Notes under the pieces: generated by a model | What the model was told of the DNA's origin: nothing | Seen by the model: only the letters and a program-made list of their open reading frames with translations | The model's database searches: none | Program-made: the position numbers and the translations under genes | Shown here: positions 19,382 through 27,581 of the stretch, in pieces | Numbering within the stretch: position 1 is the stretch's first letter | How the letters are laid out: each line of letters opens with the position of its first letter | NCBI RefSeq assembly: GCF_000374185.1 | Contig: NZ_KB910518.1 | Location: 6,523,286 to 6,587,285 of the forward strand | Source of the DNA: Paenibacillus sp. HW567 | GTDB lineage: Bacteria > Bacillota > Bacilli > Paenibacillales > Paenibacillaceae | Length of the DNA stretch: 64,000 bases | Reading direction: 5' to 3'

Positions 19382-19603
19382 ACTAATTCCCCGGCTACAC
19401 CCTTATCAATAGACCTAATTATGCAGCGCTGGGTGAGGAATGTCAAAAATCAGAACCGCCGTATAACCATTGGGGAAGGCGTAAATTCAATTGCCGGCGC
19501 GTGAAGCGGAGAATATTTGCTTAATCAGGGATTATTCGGTGTTAAAAGAACGAAAATGGCCTCTCGCCTGCAAAAAATGGCGTGGACATGGAGGAGGCGG
19601 AAC

Positions 19604-21913
19604 ATGGAGTACGCAGAAATATCGCTGTCTGTGCGGGCGCTGGTGGAGTACGCCTTCAGCAGCGGCAGCCTGGAGCCGGGCTTCCGCAGCGGTGCGGCAA
19701 TGGCCGAAGGCACACGTATCCACCAGCATATTCAGAAGCAGTATAAGGAAGGCGACCGCAAAGAGGTCTATCTGAAGACAGAGATTCCTTATGAAGATCT
19801 GTTGTTCATCATCGACGGACGCTGTGACGGCCTGCTTGTCCGCGAGGATGGAAGCCTGATGGTAGAAGAGATTAAGTCTACCGCCGGACCTCTGGATTCC
19901 GCCTTCGAAGGGCGGGAGGTTCACTGGGCGCAGGCACTCATGTACGCCTATATGATCACACTGGAGCAGGAGCTTCCTTCTATTGAAGTCAAGCTTACCT
20001 ATGTCCGCAGAGGCAGCGAGGAGCAGCATAGTCTGTACAGGCACGTGTCCAGAGAAGAGCTTACGGCCTTCGCGATGGACACGGTGGCGAGGTATGCCCC
20101 TTATGCGGAGCTTAGGGTCGCTCATGAAGGGCGGAGGGAGGAGAGCATCCGCGGTCTGGGTTTTCCATTTGCGGCTTACCGGGAGGGGCAGCGGCATTTC
20201 GCCGCAGCCGTGTACAAGACGGCTGCAGAGGGTGTTAATCTGTTCGCCCAGGCGCCTACAGGCATCGGCAAAACGATGTCCACCCTCTTCCCGGCGGTAA
20301 AAGCCTTGGGCGAGGGCAAGCTAACGGCCATCTTCTACCTGACGGCGAAGACGGTCACCCGGTTTGCGGCGCAGGAGGCGGTCCTGCTGCTGATTGCCGG
20401 CGGCCTTCATCTGCATGCCATCACGCTGACCGCCAAGGAGAAGGCCTGCTTCCGTGAGGAGGGGCTGTGCGGCAAGGACGGCTGTCCTTTCGCCGAAGGG
20501 TATTATGACCGGATAAACGAAGCGGTGCTGGATATGCTGGCGCATGAAACGCTGATGACGCAGGAGATCATTGCGGGATATGCCCGCAAGCATCGGGTAT
20601 GCCCGTTTGAGTTCTCGCTGGATACGGCCTATGCCTGCGATATGGTCATCTGCGACTACAACTATATCTATGATCCCCGGATCAGCCTGAAGCGGCTGCC
20701 CGAGGAGCGGAAGAAGAAGACGGTGCTGCTGGTGGATGAGGCCCATAACCTGGTGGACCGGGGCAGGGAGATGTACTCCGCCTCGCTCACCAAGGCGCCG
20801 TTTCTGGCGCTGCAGCGGCAGTATAAGACGGTGAACCGCAGTCTTGCCGCAGCCGCCAAAGCGGTGAATGCTTTTTTCATCGCGCTGCGCAAAAGCTGCG
20901 GCGAAGAAGGAGAAGGACATTGGCCGGACTACCCGGCGGAATTGCCGCAACTGCTGGAGACCTTCGCCGCTGAAGCGGAGCTGGAGCTGCTCAGTCCTCC
21001 CTCCGCGCTTTTTGGACCGGATACGGAAGAGGCCGGCGGTCTGCTGGACACCTACTATGCGGTGCAGGGCATGCTGCGCACCTTCAAAACCTATGATGAA
21101 CGGTATATCACCTATGCCGAGGTCCAGCGGGGAGATGTCGCCCTGAAGCTGTTCAATCTGGACCCGTCCCATCTGCTGCAGCAAATGGCAAAGGGCTTCC
21201 GCAGCCAGATTCTATTCTCTGCAACGCTATCCCCGATGTCCTACTACCGGGATATGATCGGGGCGGCTGAGGAAGATTACAGCTTGAACGTTCCTTCCCC
21301 CTTCCATAAAGAGCAGTGGGAGGTATCCGTGCTTCCGTTGTCCACCCGTTACCGCGACCGTGCCGATTCCTTCCTTCCGTTAAGCGACGCACTGGGGGGA
21401 ATGGCTGCAAGGAAGGGCAATTACCTGGTATTTTTTCCTTCTTATGCGTATTTGCAGAATGTCCTTGAGGTGTTCACGGACAAATATCCCGGGGCGGCGA
21501 CTCTCGTTCAGGGAAGCGGGATGAGCGAGCAGGAACGGGAGGAATTCCTGTCCTCCTTCCGGCCGGATAATCCGAAGACGCTGCTTGGCTTCGCAGTACT
21601 TGGCGGGATCTTCTCCGAGGGGGTGGACTTGCCCGGCGACCGCTTGAACGGGGTGATGGTCGTCGGCGTCGGTTTGCCGCAGGTAGGGCTGGAACGCAAT
21701 CTGCTGCGGCAATATTTTCAGTCCCAGGGCAAGAATGGCTTTGATTATGCCTATGTCTACCCGGGCATGTGCAAGGTGCAGCAGGCAGGAGGACGGCTGA
21801 TCCGCAGTGAGCAGGACAACGGAATTATTGTGCTGGCGGATGACCGTTTCCTGCAGCACCCATATTTAGAGCTGCTCCCGGAGGAGTGGAGAGACTTTAT
21901 AGTAATAAGTTGA
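19604..21913 (+). CDS. DinG/XPD-like ATP-dependent DNA helicase with PD-(D/E)XK-like N-terminus
   Basis: A 769-residue superfamily 2 helicase. The N-terminal about 180 residues resemble a PD-(D/E)XK nuclease module, with the EIKST phrase near 88. Walker A is APTGIGKT and the DEAH box is VDEAHNL. Four cysteines between these motifs (in KACFREE, GLCG, DGCPF, HRVCPF) match the iron-sulfur cluster of XPD/DinG enzymes. The C-terminal helicase half includes SATLSP and GGRLIRSEQD. The ATG at 19604 has GGAGGAGG upstream; an earlier in-frame ATG at 19517 does not. The stop codon lies inside the left end of the repeat element at 21905. A role in repair or replication-fork processing is inferred. Confidence 0.88.
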   Translation: MEYAEISLSVRALVEYAFSSGSLEPGFRSGAAMAEGTRIHQHIQKQYKEGDRKEVYLKTEIPYEDLLFIIDGRCDGLLVREDGSLMVEEIKSTAGPLDSAFEGREVHWAQALMYAYMITLEQELPSIEVKLTYVRRGSEEQHSLYRHVSREELTAFAMDTVARYAPYAELRVAHEGRREESIRGLGFPFAAYREGQRHFAAAVYKTAAEGVNLFAQAPTGIGKTMSTLFPAVKALGEGKLTAIFYLTAKTVTRFAAQEAVLLLIAGGLHLHAITLTAKEKACFREEGLCGKDGCPFAEGYYDRINEAVLDMLAHETLMTQEIIAGYARKHRVCPFEFSLDTAYACDMVICDYNYIYDPRISLKRLPEERKKKTVLLVDEAHNLVDRGREMYSASLTKAPFLALQRQYKTVNRSLAAAAKAVNAFFIALRKSCGEEGEGHWPDYPAELPQLLETFAAEAELELLSPPSALFGPDTEEAGGLLDTYYAVQGMLRTFKTYDERYITYAEVQRGDVALKLFNLDPSHLLQQMAKGFRSQILFSATLSPMSYYRDMIGAAEEDYSLNVPSPFHKEQWEVSVLPLSTRYRDRADSFLPLSDALGGMAARKGNYLVFFPSYAYLQNVLEVFTDKYPGAATLVQGSGMSEQEREEFLSSFRPDNPKTLLGFAVLGGIFSEGVDLPGDRLNGVMVVGVGLPQVGLERNLLRQYFQSQGKNGFDYAYVYPGMCKVQQAGGRLIRSEQDNGIIVLADDRFLQHPYLELLPEEWRDFIVIS

Positions 21914-22152
21914 ACTTAAAAATTCATAAAAAGGTAGGAGTGCGGAGGGGAAGTTTGGAACTGGAGGAGCGAACGCGTCCGCCTGAGAGCTTTCCGTAGG
22001 AAAGCTGGCATCGTAAGCATAAGCTATGTTTGGATTTCTACCGCGATCAGCGGTTCCAATCAGAGAAATCCAAACCTAACAGCGGCCGGAAGTCCAAACA
22101 TTCCCCGCAGTTACGACCAAACCCTAATATGAAAATCTAAAGTTCAACTTAT
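21905..22152. repeat. MITE-like element, copy 1
   Basis: A 248-base non-coding element whose ends are inverted repeats: ATAAGTTGAACTT on the left and its mirror on the right, with imperfect inverted similarity extending roughly 60 bases inward. The interior has a hairpin AGCTTTCC/GGAAAGCT and a second built on GTTTGGATTTCT/AGAAATCCAAAC. An 81-base core (21966-22046) differs at one position from the core of the copy at 38012-38231. The left end overlaps the stop codon of the helicase gene. No transposase is present, and no clear target duplication is seen. Confidence 0.75.
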
Positions 22153-22219
22153 ATAGGAACGGCTGATAGCGTATAATCTATGAAAAGGCATACATTCGAA
22201 TATTACAGGAGGGAATATT

Positions 22220-23188
22220 ATGACACTGAATATAGGGATTGTAGGGACAGGCTGGTTCTCCAAGGTGCATGCGGATTTGCTGGCAGGAATGGAGGATGTG
22301 AAGCTTCAAGCTGTATGCGGAAGCAGCAAGCAAAAAGGGGAGGAGATGGCTCGCCCTTACGGAGCCGCCGGTTATGGGGAAATTACAGAGATGCTGGATG
22401 CCCACAAGCTGGATGCAGTATATATTTGCGTGCCTCCTCAATCGCATGGAGCGATAGAGCGTGCGCTGATCCACAGGGATATCCCCTTTTTCATTGAGAA
22501 ACCGCTAGGCTCAAGTACGGAGATTCCGGCAAGTCTGCTGGAGGACATCCAGGCGCATAACTTGCTGACCTCCGTCGGCTACCACTTCCGTTATCAGGAG
22601 AACATAGCCCGGCTGAAGCAGGCGCTCAGCGGCGACAAGGTAGGGATGATCGTCGGACAATGGATGGGCGGTATGCCGGGCGTGGCATGGTGGCGCAACC
22701 AGGAGCAGTCCGGCGGCCAGTTTACGGAGCAGACGACGCATATTGTTGATTTGCTGCGGTATCTTGGCGGTGAAGTGTCGGAGGTATACGGCATGTTCGG
22801 CAACCGCATCATGCATGAGCAGCATGAGGGTGTAACGGTAGCGGATGTAGGTACTGTGTCGCTCAAGCTGGACAACGGTGTTGTCGCAAATATTTCGAAT
22901 ACCTGCGTACTGCCCGGCGAGATAGGCCGTGTTGGGCTGAGCTTCTATAATGACAACGGCCTGCTGGATTGGAACCCGGAGCGGTTGCTTGAGGTGCGCA
23001 GCGGCGACAGCAAGGAGTATGCGAATGCGGGCAATCCTTACGCCGCCGAGAGCGAAGCGTTTCTGTATGCGGTGCGGACCGGCGACCGTTCGCGAATTCT
23101 CAGCGACTATGCAGACGGCTACAAGACGCTGAAGGTGACCTGTGCAGCGTATGATTCGGCGCAGAGCGGATTGCCTGTGAAGCTGTAA
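22220..23188 (+). CDS. Gfo/Idh/MocA-family oxidoreductase
   Basis: A 322-residue NAD(P)-dependent dehydrogenase. The Rossmann start is IGIVGTGWFSKVH, the EKP motif lies near residue 95, and QTTHIVDLLRYLGG near 174 holds the probable catalytic histidine. GGAGGG lies eight bases before the ATG. It begins just after the MITE-like element and ends 70 bases before the convergent cidB-like gene. The substrate, a sugar or polyol, is not identifiable. It is only distantly similar to the paralogue at 7560-8561. Confidence 0.87.
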   Translation: MTLNIGIVGTGWFSKVHADLLAGMEDVKLQAVCGSSKQKGEEMARPYGAAGYGEITEMLDAHKLDAVYICVPPQSHGAIERALIHRDIPFFIEKPLGSSTEIPASLLEDIQAHNLLTSVGYHFRYQENIARLKQALSGDKVGMIVGQWMGGMPGVAWWRNQEQSGGQFTEQTTHIVDLLRYLGGEVSEVYGMFGNRIMHEQHEGVTVADVGTVSLKLDNGVVANISNTCVLPGEIGRVGLSFYNDNGLLDWNPERLLEVRSGDSKEYANAGNPYAAESEAFLYAVRTGDRSRILSDYADGYKTLKVTCAAYDSAQSGLPVKL

Positions 23189-23195
23189 GGAAGAA

Positions 23196-23236
23196 AGAAG
23201 ACCCGCCGGATCAGCGCTGCTGAACGGGCAGGTCTA
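23196..23236. terminator. Hairpin between convergent genes
   Basis: AGACC-GCC and GGC-GGTCT arms around a CAGCGCTG centre. It lacks a T-run, so termination is uncertain. Confidence 0.35.
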
Positions 23237-23256
23237 TTGGCCCAAGCCGGGGCGGC

Positions 23257-23940
23257 CTATTGGAGGAAAACCGCGAGGAGAGCCGGCGCAACCCCTATGG
23301 ACAGCAGCGCCGTCAGAATCATCGCGATACTGGAGATGGTGCCGGTCAGCGAACTCAGCTCGAAGGCTTTGGAGGTGCCCGTACCGTGTGCGGCGGTTCC
23401 CAGCGAAACACCGCGCGCAATTTCATTGTCAATGCGGAAGAGGCGCAGGACGGAAGGCCCCATCAACGTCCCCAGTACCCCGGTCAGAATTACGAAAACT
23501 GCCGTAATACTCGGAACGCCGCCGATGCTTTGCGAGATGCTCATGGCGATCGGTGTAGTAACCGAACGAGGTACCAGGCTGGTGGCAAGGTCGCCGCTTA
23601 AATGCATCCATTTGGCCAGCAGCATCGAGGAGAGTACTGCCGTTACCGTCCCTGACAGCACGCCTGCCGCAATTTCGGCGGCGTGCTTTTTGAGTACCTT
23701 GAAATTTTTATGAAGAGGGATTGCAAAAGCGATGGTTGCCGGCTGCAGCAGATCCGTAAGCCATTTGCCTCCCGCATTGTAGGATTCATAGGGAATTCCC
23801 GTCATCAGCAGGAAGCTGATTATCAGCAGCGGCGTAATGATGAGCGGGGAAGCGTACATTTTATTGCTGGAAGCATAGATTCGTTTGGACAGCAGATACA
23901 CGGCGACAGTCAGTACAAGCAGTAATAATCCGGTTATCAT
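23257..23940 (-). CDS. cidB: LrgB/CidB-family membrane protein
   Basis: A 227-residue protein with about seven hydrophobic helices and the LrgB-family phrases PRSVTTPIAM, VILTGVLG and GTAAHGTGTSKA. Its start overlaps the end of the CidA-like gene by four bases (ATGA), so the two are co-translated. The family acts with holin-like CidA/LrgA in autolysis control, and in Bacillus the pair has been linked to pyruvate and overflow metabolism. The divergent LysR gene is the expected activator. CidB and LrgB cannot be separated by sequence alone; the LysR neighbour favours Cid. Confidence 0.88.
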   Translation of the reverse strand: MITGLLLLVLTVAVYLLSKRIYASSNKMYASPLIITPLLIISFLLMTGIPYESYNAGGKWLTDLLQPATIAFAIPLHKNFKVLKKHAAEIAAGVLSGTVTAVLSSMLLAKWMHLSGDLATSLVPRSVTTPIAMSISQSIGGVPSITAVFVILTGVLGTLMGPSVLRLFRIDNEIARGVSLGTAAHGTGTSKAFELSSLTGTISSIAMILTALLSIGVAPALLAVFLQ

Positions 23941-24308
23941 GATCCTCTACGCTCCTTTACTTTAAATATAGCTCCTGTAAGCAGCCCTGAACTGGCCATT
24001 ACGGCAAAGGTGCCGACCAGCACTACCGCCAGCACTTGAAGACCATCTGCTTCGAGCAGCTTGGAATATTTCATAACACCTATAGCTGAAGGGATAAAGA
24101 ACAGCAGCAGCTCGGCGAGCAGCCAGGAGGCTCCGACTTCTACCCAGTTCAGACGAATGACACCGGATTCCAGCAGCAGGAACAGAACAATCATGCCGAT
24201 GATGCTTCCGGGAATGGGAATATGGAGTAGTGGGGTCAAAAAGTTGATTAACATTGAGAATAGGGTGAGTCCGGCTACCTGCAGCAAGCCTATACCAAGC
24301 TTTTTCAT
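23937..24308 (-). CDS. cidA: CidA/LrgA-family holin-like protein
   Basis: A 123-residue protein with four hydrophobic helices. The family signature is visible around IPIPGSIIGMIVLFLLL (about 31-47) and LLFFIPSAIGVM. It is the first gene of a two-gene operon with the LrgB-like gene and is divergent from the LysR regulator across 110 bases. Small holin-like oligomers of this family are thought to form membrane pores or carriers. Length and arrangement match cidAB of other Firmicutes. Confidence 0.9.
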   Translation of the reverse strand: MKKLGIGLLQVAGLTLFSMLINFLTPLLHIPIPGSIIGMIVLFLLLESGVIRLNWVEVGASWLLAELLLFFIPSAIGVMKYSKLLEADGLQVLAVVLVGTFAVMASSGLLTGAIFKVKERRGS

Positions 24309-24418
24309 AAGGCTTCGCTCCTTTCGATTACTGAAAGTTTACATCCATTTCTTTCATAGGTAAAATGAATAGATTGAATAAGTGACATTCCATTTATCTA
24401 TACAAGGAGGCGGCGAAT

Positions 24419-25336
24419 TTGGATATCCGGCAACTGCAGTATTTCGTCCAGGTGGCCCGGCTGAGCAGCTTTTCCAGAGCGGCGGAATCGCTGTACATCT
24501 CCCAGCCGACGATCAGCAAAATGATCCGCAATCTGGAGGAGGAGCTTGGTGCGGACCTTTTTTACCGCGAGGGCAAAAGCATCCGGCTGACGGATGCCGG
24601 AGAGATTCTGCTGACCAAGGCGCAGAACATCGTGGGAGCGTTCGTGAGCCTGTCCTCGGAGCTGGACAGCTTGCGTAATTTGAAGCAGGGGCACATCCGC
24701 ATCGGGCTGCCGCCGATGGTTGGCGCGAGCTTCTTTCCTGCGGTAATCGGCGAGTTTCACCGCCGTTACCCCGATGTGACGATCCGCCTGCATGAAGACG
24801 GGGCCAAAAAAGTGGAGGATGATGTAGAGACCGGACTGCTCGACATCGGAGCGATTGTGCTGCCGGTGAATGCAGCGAAGTTTCACTGCTTCACCTTTGT
24901 AGAGGAGAAGCTTGAGCTGCTGGTGCCTGCGGGGCACCGGCTGGCGGGAGCGGCGGCCGTGCCGCTGAGCGAGCTGGCGGAGGAGGAGTTCGTGCTGTTC
25001 CGGGAGGATTTTGCCCTCCATGACCGGATTATTACTGAATGTGTTAAGGTAGGGTTTCAGCCCAAGGTCGTCTATGAAAGCTCACAATGGGATCTGATCA
25101 GCCGGATGGTGGATGCCGGAATGGGAATCGCCCTGCTCCCGGAGACCATCTGTAGGGACATGGACCGGACGCGGATCTCCGTGGTGCCGCTGACGGAGCC
25201 TGTCATTCCCTGGCAGCTCGGCATGATCTGGCGCAGAGACCGGTACTTGTCCTTTGCGGCACGCGAATGGATCAATTTCGCCATGAGGGTGCTGGGAGAA
25301 CGGTATTTGCCGCCGGGTGCCGGAGAGAAGAAATAA
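24419..25336 (+). CDS. cidR: LysR-family regulator of cidAB (CidR-like)
   Basis: A 305-residue LysR protein. The helix-turn-helix (about 18-37, FSRAAESLYISQPTISKMI) is complete and the effector domain covers about 90-295. The start is a TTG at 24419, eight bases after AAGGAGG, giving the usual LysR N-terminus MDIRQLQYFVQVA. It is divergent from cidAB, the same arrangement as CidR/YwbI in other Firmicutes, where it activates cidAB in response to acetate or glucose overflow. The function here is inferred from family and position. Confidence 0.88.
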   Translation: MDIRQLQYFVQVARLSSFSRAAESLYISQPTISKMIRNLEEELGADLFYREGKSIRLTDAGEILLTKAQNIVGAFVSLSSELDSLRNLKQGHIRIGLPPMVGASFFPAVIGEFHRRYPDVTIRLHEDGAKKVEDDVETGLLDIGAIVLPVNAAKFHCFTFVEEKLELLVPAGHRLAGAAAVPLSELAEEEFVLFREDFALHDRIITECVKVGFQPKVVYESSQWDLISRMVDAGMGIALLPETICRDMDRTRISVVPLTEPVIPWQLGMIWRRDRYLSFAAREWINFAMRVLGERYLPPGAGEKK

Positions 25337-25448
25337 CGAAATTAAATATTGTATTGTGATCGACATTTTTTTCTTTTTTTTCAAAATATGTTTTTTGGCA
25401 TCATGATTTATGATAGGGATGAAGTTGATAGAGAGAAGGTGAGTAACC

Positions 25449-25733
25449 ATGAGCCTTTACCAAAATTCCCCTGTTGAACTTTTAAAAGAGTATAGAGAAG
25501 ATGAGCTGTTTATAACTATAGAGAGTCTTAGAAGTGAGCTGCTTGAGGTTGCGCAGGAGCGCAGTCTCAGCGACCACGTGGTTCTGGAACTCAGCCAGCG
25601 GCTGGATGGCTACATCGTGATGGCCCAGAACAAAATGATGGAAAGTTTGCGCAGCCGCAAGAGCGCAGCAACTGCTTACGGGAAGAAACCGAAGACCCAC
25701 AGGGAGCGCAGCAAAGCCGCGCTGCAGCAATAA
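25449..25733 (+). CDS. Spo0E-like aspartyl-phosphate phosphatase
   Basis: A 94-residue protein. The helical segment VVLELSQRLDGYIVMAQ near 41-57 matches the Spo0E-family pattern SQELDxLIxxY, although the final tyrosine is replaced. Spo0E proteins dephosphorylate Spo0A~P and delay sporulation. A basic C-terminal tail (about 68-94) is longer than in minimal family members. AAGGTGAG precedes the ATG. It is monocistronic with a strong terminator. It supports a spore-forming host. Confidence 0.75.
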   Translation: MSLYQNSPVELLKEYREDELFITIESLRSELLEVAQERSLSDHVVLELSQRLDGYIVMAQNKMMESLRSRKSAATAYGKKPKTHRERSKAALQQ

Positions 25734-25786
25734 ATTATCAGTTGGATTTTGTAATATGTGAAATTTCTCCAAAACCTTTGAACAGG

Positions 25787-25814
25787 ATGGCCCCACTTTG
25801 TGGGGCCATTTTGT
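25787..25814 (+). terminator. Rho-independent terminator after Spo0E-like gene
   Basis: Perfect arms ATGGCCCCAC and GTGGGGCCAT with loop TTTG, then TTTGTTG. Confidence 0.9.
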
Positions 25815-25890
25815 TGTGCTTTCTATAGTCATCACCTATAATGGCAATTAATAGAAGGACATTATAAAAGTTAACGGAGGGGGTGGCCGG

Positions 25891-27291
25891 GTGGAGGCGA
25901 AGTTGACAACCATACGCTCAGAAATTGAGAAACATCTATCCCGCTCGGGTTATAATCTCGCTTCGTTTGCGAAGGTTTCTGGTCTGAACCGCGGAAGTCT
26001 CAGCGCTATACTTCATGGGAATCCGCCCAAGCCAATTTCACTGCGGCAACTTGATGCGTTCACTAGAGCCTTCGGATTTCCGGAAGGATGGTTATATCCG
26101 TTATATGTGGATGAGTGCTTCAGCGAGGAGAGGATCTCCCGCCGCCGGGTGGAGCCTTTTTTAATCCGTTGTGCCGAGCTTGGCAAGCAGCATTGCATTG
26201 AGGATGTCCTAAGCCGGATCATGGAATATGCGAAGCCGCTGGAGATTTTGTATTCTGTGGCAGAGAAATTATTCGGCAGCGGAAAAATCCAGGAGTCGAT
26301 TATTTTCTATAAAATTATCGTAGACAACGAGCAGGACAGCTATTCTGAGCGTATGGCCATCAGCCAGTACCGTATTTTCAAATCATTGGAATCCGTCGTG
26401 GATAAGGAAGAACAACTGCGGGCGGTTATCACCTTTGAGCCCTTTCGCGGACGTCTTCCGGAGAATATGCAGCTTGATGGGCTGCTTAAGCTGGCTAACG
26501 TGTGCTTCACACTGCACAAGTGGAAGGATGTGGAGAAGTACGCGGATGAGCTGAGGGCACTCGCCAACGGGATCTACCGGGAGCAGCTCAGGAAGAAATC
26601 CGGCAGGCGCCACGAGGAATTGAATTTGGAGCGTCCGCTTGTCATATATTACGGTCACGGGTATTTAGCCAAGGCAACCGCACTTACCAAGCAGGGCAAA
26701 TATGAGGAAGCGAAGAAATATACCGCCGGATATGCGGACCTGAGCTGGTTTGAAATTTTGGACGAAGAAGGACGGCATATTGTAGAGAGCTTCAGCCTTT
26801 TTGCCATAGCCAACGGGTTCACGCTGGAGATGATGATAGGCAATGAGGCGGCCCTCCCGGCTTATACGGCATTTTTGGCGAACAATCCGGGTGAAATATT
26901 GCCTGGTCTGGTGGTTATTGTAGAGTCGGCCAACCGCTACGGATTCTCTGTAGACTTTGTTCTCGCGCAGTTCTCCCGGGAAATGGTGCGGTTTGAGCAA
27001 TTTATGGACCCGATCAATATAGACCGCTTATATCGGCTCCGCTATCAAATTTCGATGTACCTTCTGGAACGTGAGTTGTATAATCAAGGGGTAGAAAGTA
27101 TTCTGCAGTCGCTTCAGTTGGCTATCCGGCTGAACGGTGCCAGCAACATTATTGATTGTGTAACTTTGTTTGAGACGTACAGGAATTATGCGACCGAGCA
27201 GCAGCAAAAGAAATATGGTGAAACCATAAGGGAGCTGAGGAAAAATGAAGAAAACACTGTTAATGGCATTCAGCGTTCTGGCATTATTTAG
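25891..27291 (+). CDS. RRNPP-type quorum-sensing regulator (HTH plus TPR-like repeats)
   Basis: A 466-residue cytoplasmic receptor. Residues 1-65 form an XRE-like helix-turn-helix (SFAKVSGLNRGSLSAILHG). The rest is all-helical with TPR-like repeats, for example IQESIIFYKIIVDNEQDS, CFTLHKWKDVEKYADELRA and YLAKATALTKQGKYEEAKK. This is the architecture of PlcR, NprR, AimR and the Paenibacillaceae peptide receptors. The start is a GTG at 25891, seven bases after GGAGGGGG. The 3' end overlaps, in another frame, a 41-codon ORF with a signal-peptide-like start. It would bind the re-imported peptide and switch transcription; targets are unknown. Confidence 0.85.
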   Translation: MEAKLTTIRSEIEKHLSRSGYNLASFAKVSGLNRGSLSAILHGNPPKPISLRQLDAFTRAFGFPEGWLYPLYVDECFSEERISRRRVEPFLIRCAELGKQHCIEDVLSRIMEYAKPLEILYSVAEKLFGSGKIQESIIFYKIIVDNEQDSYSERMAISQYRIFKSLESVVDKEEQLRAVITFEPFRGRLPENMQLDGLLKLANVCFTLHKWKDVEKYADELRALANGIYREQLRKKSGRRHEELNLERPLVIYYGHGYLAKATALTKQGKYEEAKKYTAGYADLSWFEILDEEGRHIVESFSLFAIANGFTLEMMIGNEAALPAYTAFLANNPGEILPGLVVIVESANRYGFSVDFVLAQFSREMVRFEQFMDPINIDRLYRLRYQISMYLLERELYNQGVESILQSLQLAIRLNGASNIIDCVTLFETYRNYATEQQQKKYGETIRELRKNEENTVNGIQRSGII

Positions 27292-27370
27292 CTTCATCCT
27301 GATTGGGCCAGAGGCACCTGCAGAGCATGGCGGATCTTTTAAAGTGCTGGAGCATGGAATGGGCTTCTAA
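27245..27370 (+). CDS. Putative secreted pheromone precursor (Phr/AloP-like)
   Basis: A 41-codon ORF that starts 47 bases before the end of the receptor gene, in a different frame. TGAGGA lies four bases upstream of its ATG. The N-terminus MKKTLLMAFSVLALFSFILI is a clear Sec-type signal with lysines and a hydrophobic core. The exported tail carries two related hexapeptides, EHGGSF (27-32) and EHGMGF (36-41, the C-terminus). The coupling to an RRNPP receptor and the size match Phr, PapR and the Paenibacillus pro-peptides. The likely signal is a short peptide cut from this tail. The coding call rests on structure and context, not on homology search. Confidence 0.75.
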   Translation: MKKTLLMAFSVLALFSFILIGPEAPAEHGGSFKVLEHGMGF

Positions 27371-27390
27371 GCTGACTCTCAAAGTCGGAC

Positions 27391-27426
27391 AACCACCCCC
27401 CCGCCTTCATGGCAGGGGGTTCTTTA
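27391..27426 (+). terminator. Terminator of receptor/pheromone operon
   Basis: AACC-CCCCCGCC and GGCAGGGGGTT arms with loop TTCAT, then TCTTTAT. It lies 20 bases after the peptide stop, so the receptor and peptide share one transcript. Confidence 0.75.
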
Positions 27427-27489
27427 TGCTGCCCTGAATGGAGAAGCTGCTGTTCTTCATTCCGTAATAATTGATAACGGATACAACAA

Positions 27490-27518
27490 TTGACAAAGAG
27501 CTATCGCCTAAATATAAT
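27490..27518 (+). promoter_or_regulatory. Consensus sigma-A promoter of MarR-ABC exporter operon
   Basis: TTGACA (27490-27495), exactly 17 bases, TATAAT (27513-27518). It is a full match to the vegetative consensus. Confidence 0.9.
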
Positions 27519-27533
27519 TAGGTTGCCTAATTA
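27515..27533. promoter_or_regulatory. MarR-type operator over the -10 box
   Basis: TAATTAGG, TTG, CCTAATTA: perfect 8-base arms. It overlaps the TATAAT, so a bound repressor would block polymerase. The adjacent MarR protein is the obvious ligand (inference). Confidence 0.7.
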
Positions 27534-27581
27534 ATATCATGTTTAAATATTTGGATACCTAACTAAAATGGAGGTGGGCAC

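Noticed and set aside
24309..24418. Consensus promoters for the divergent cid genes
   Set aside because: I could not find a convincing -35/-10 pair on either strand. LysR-dependent promoters are often weak, so none is listed.
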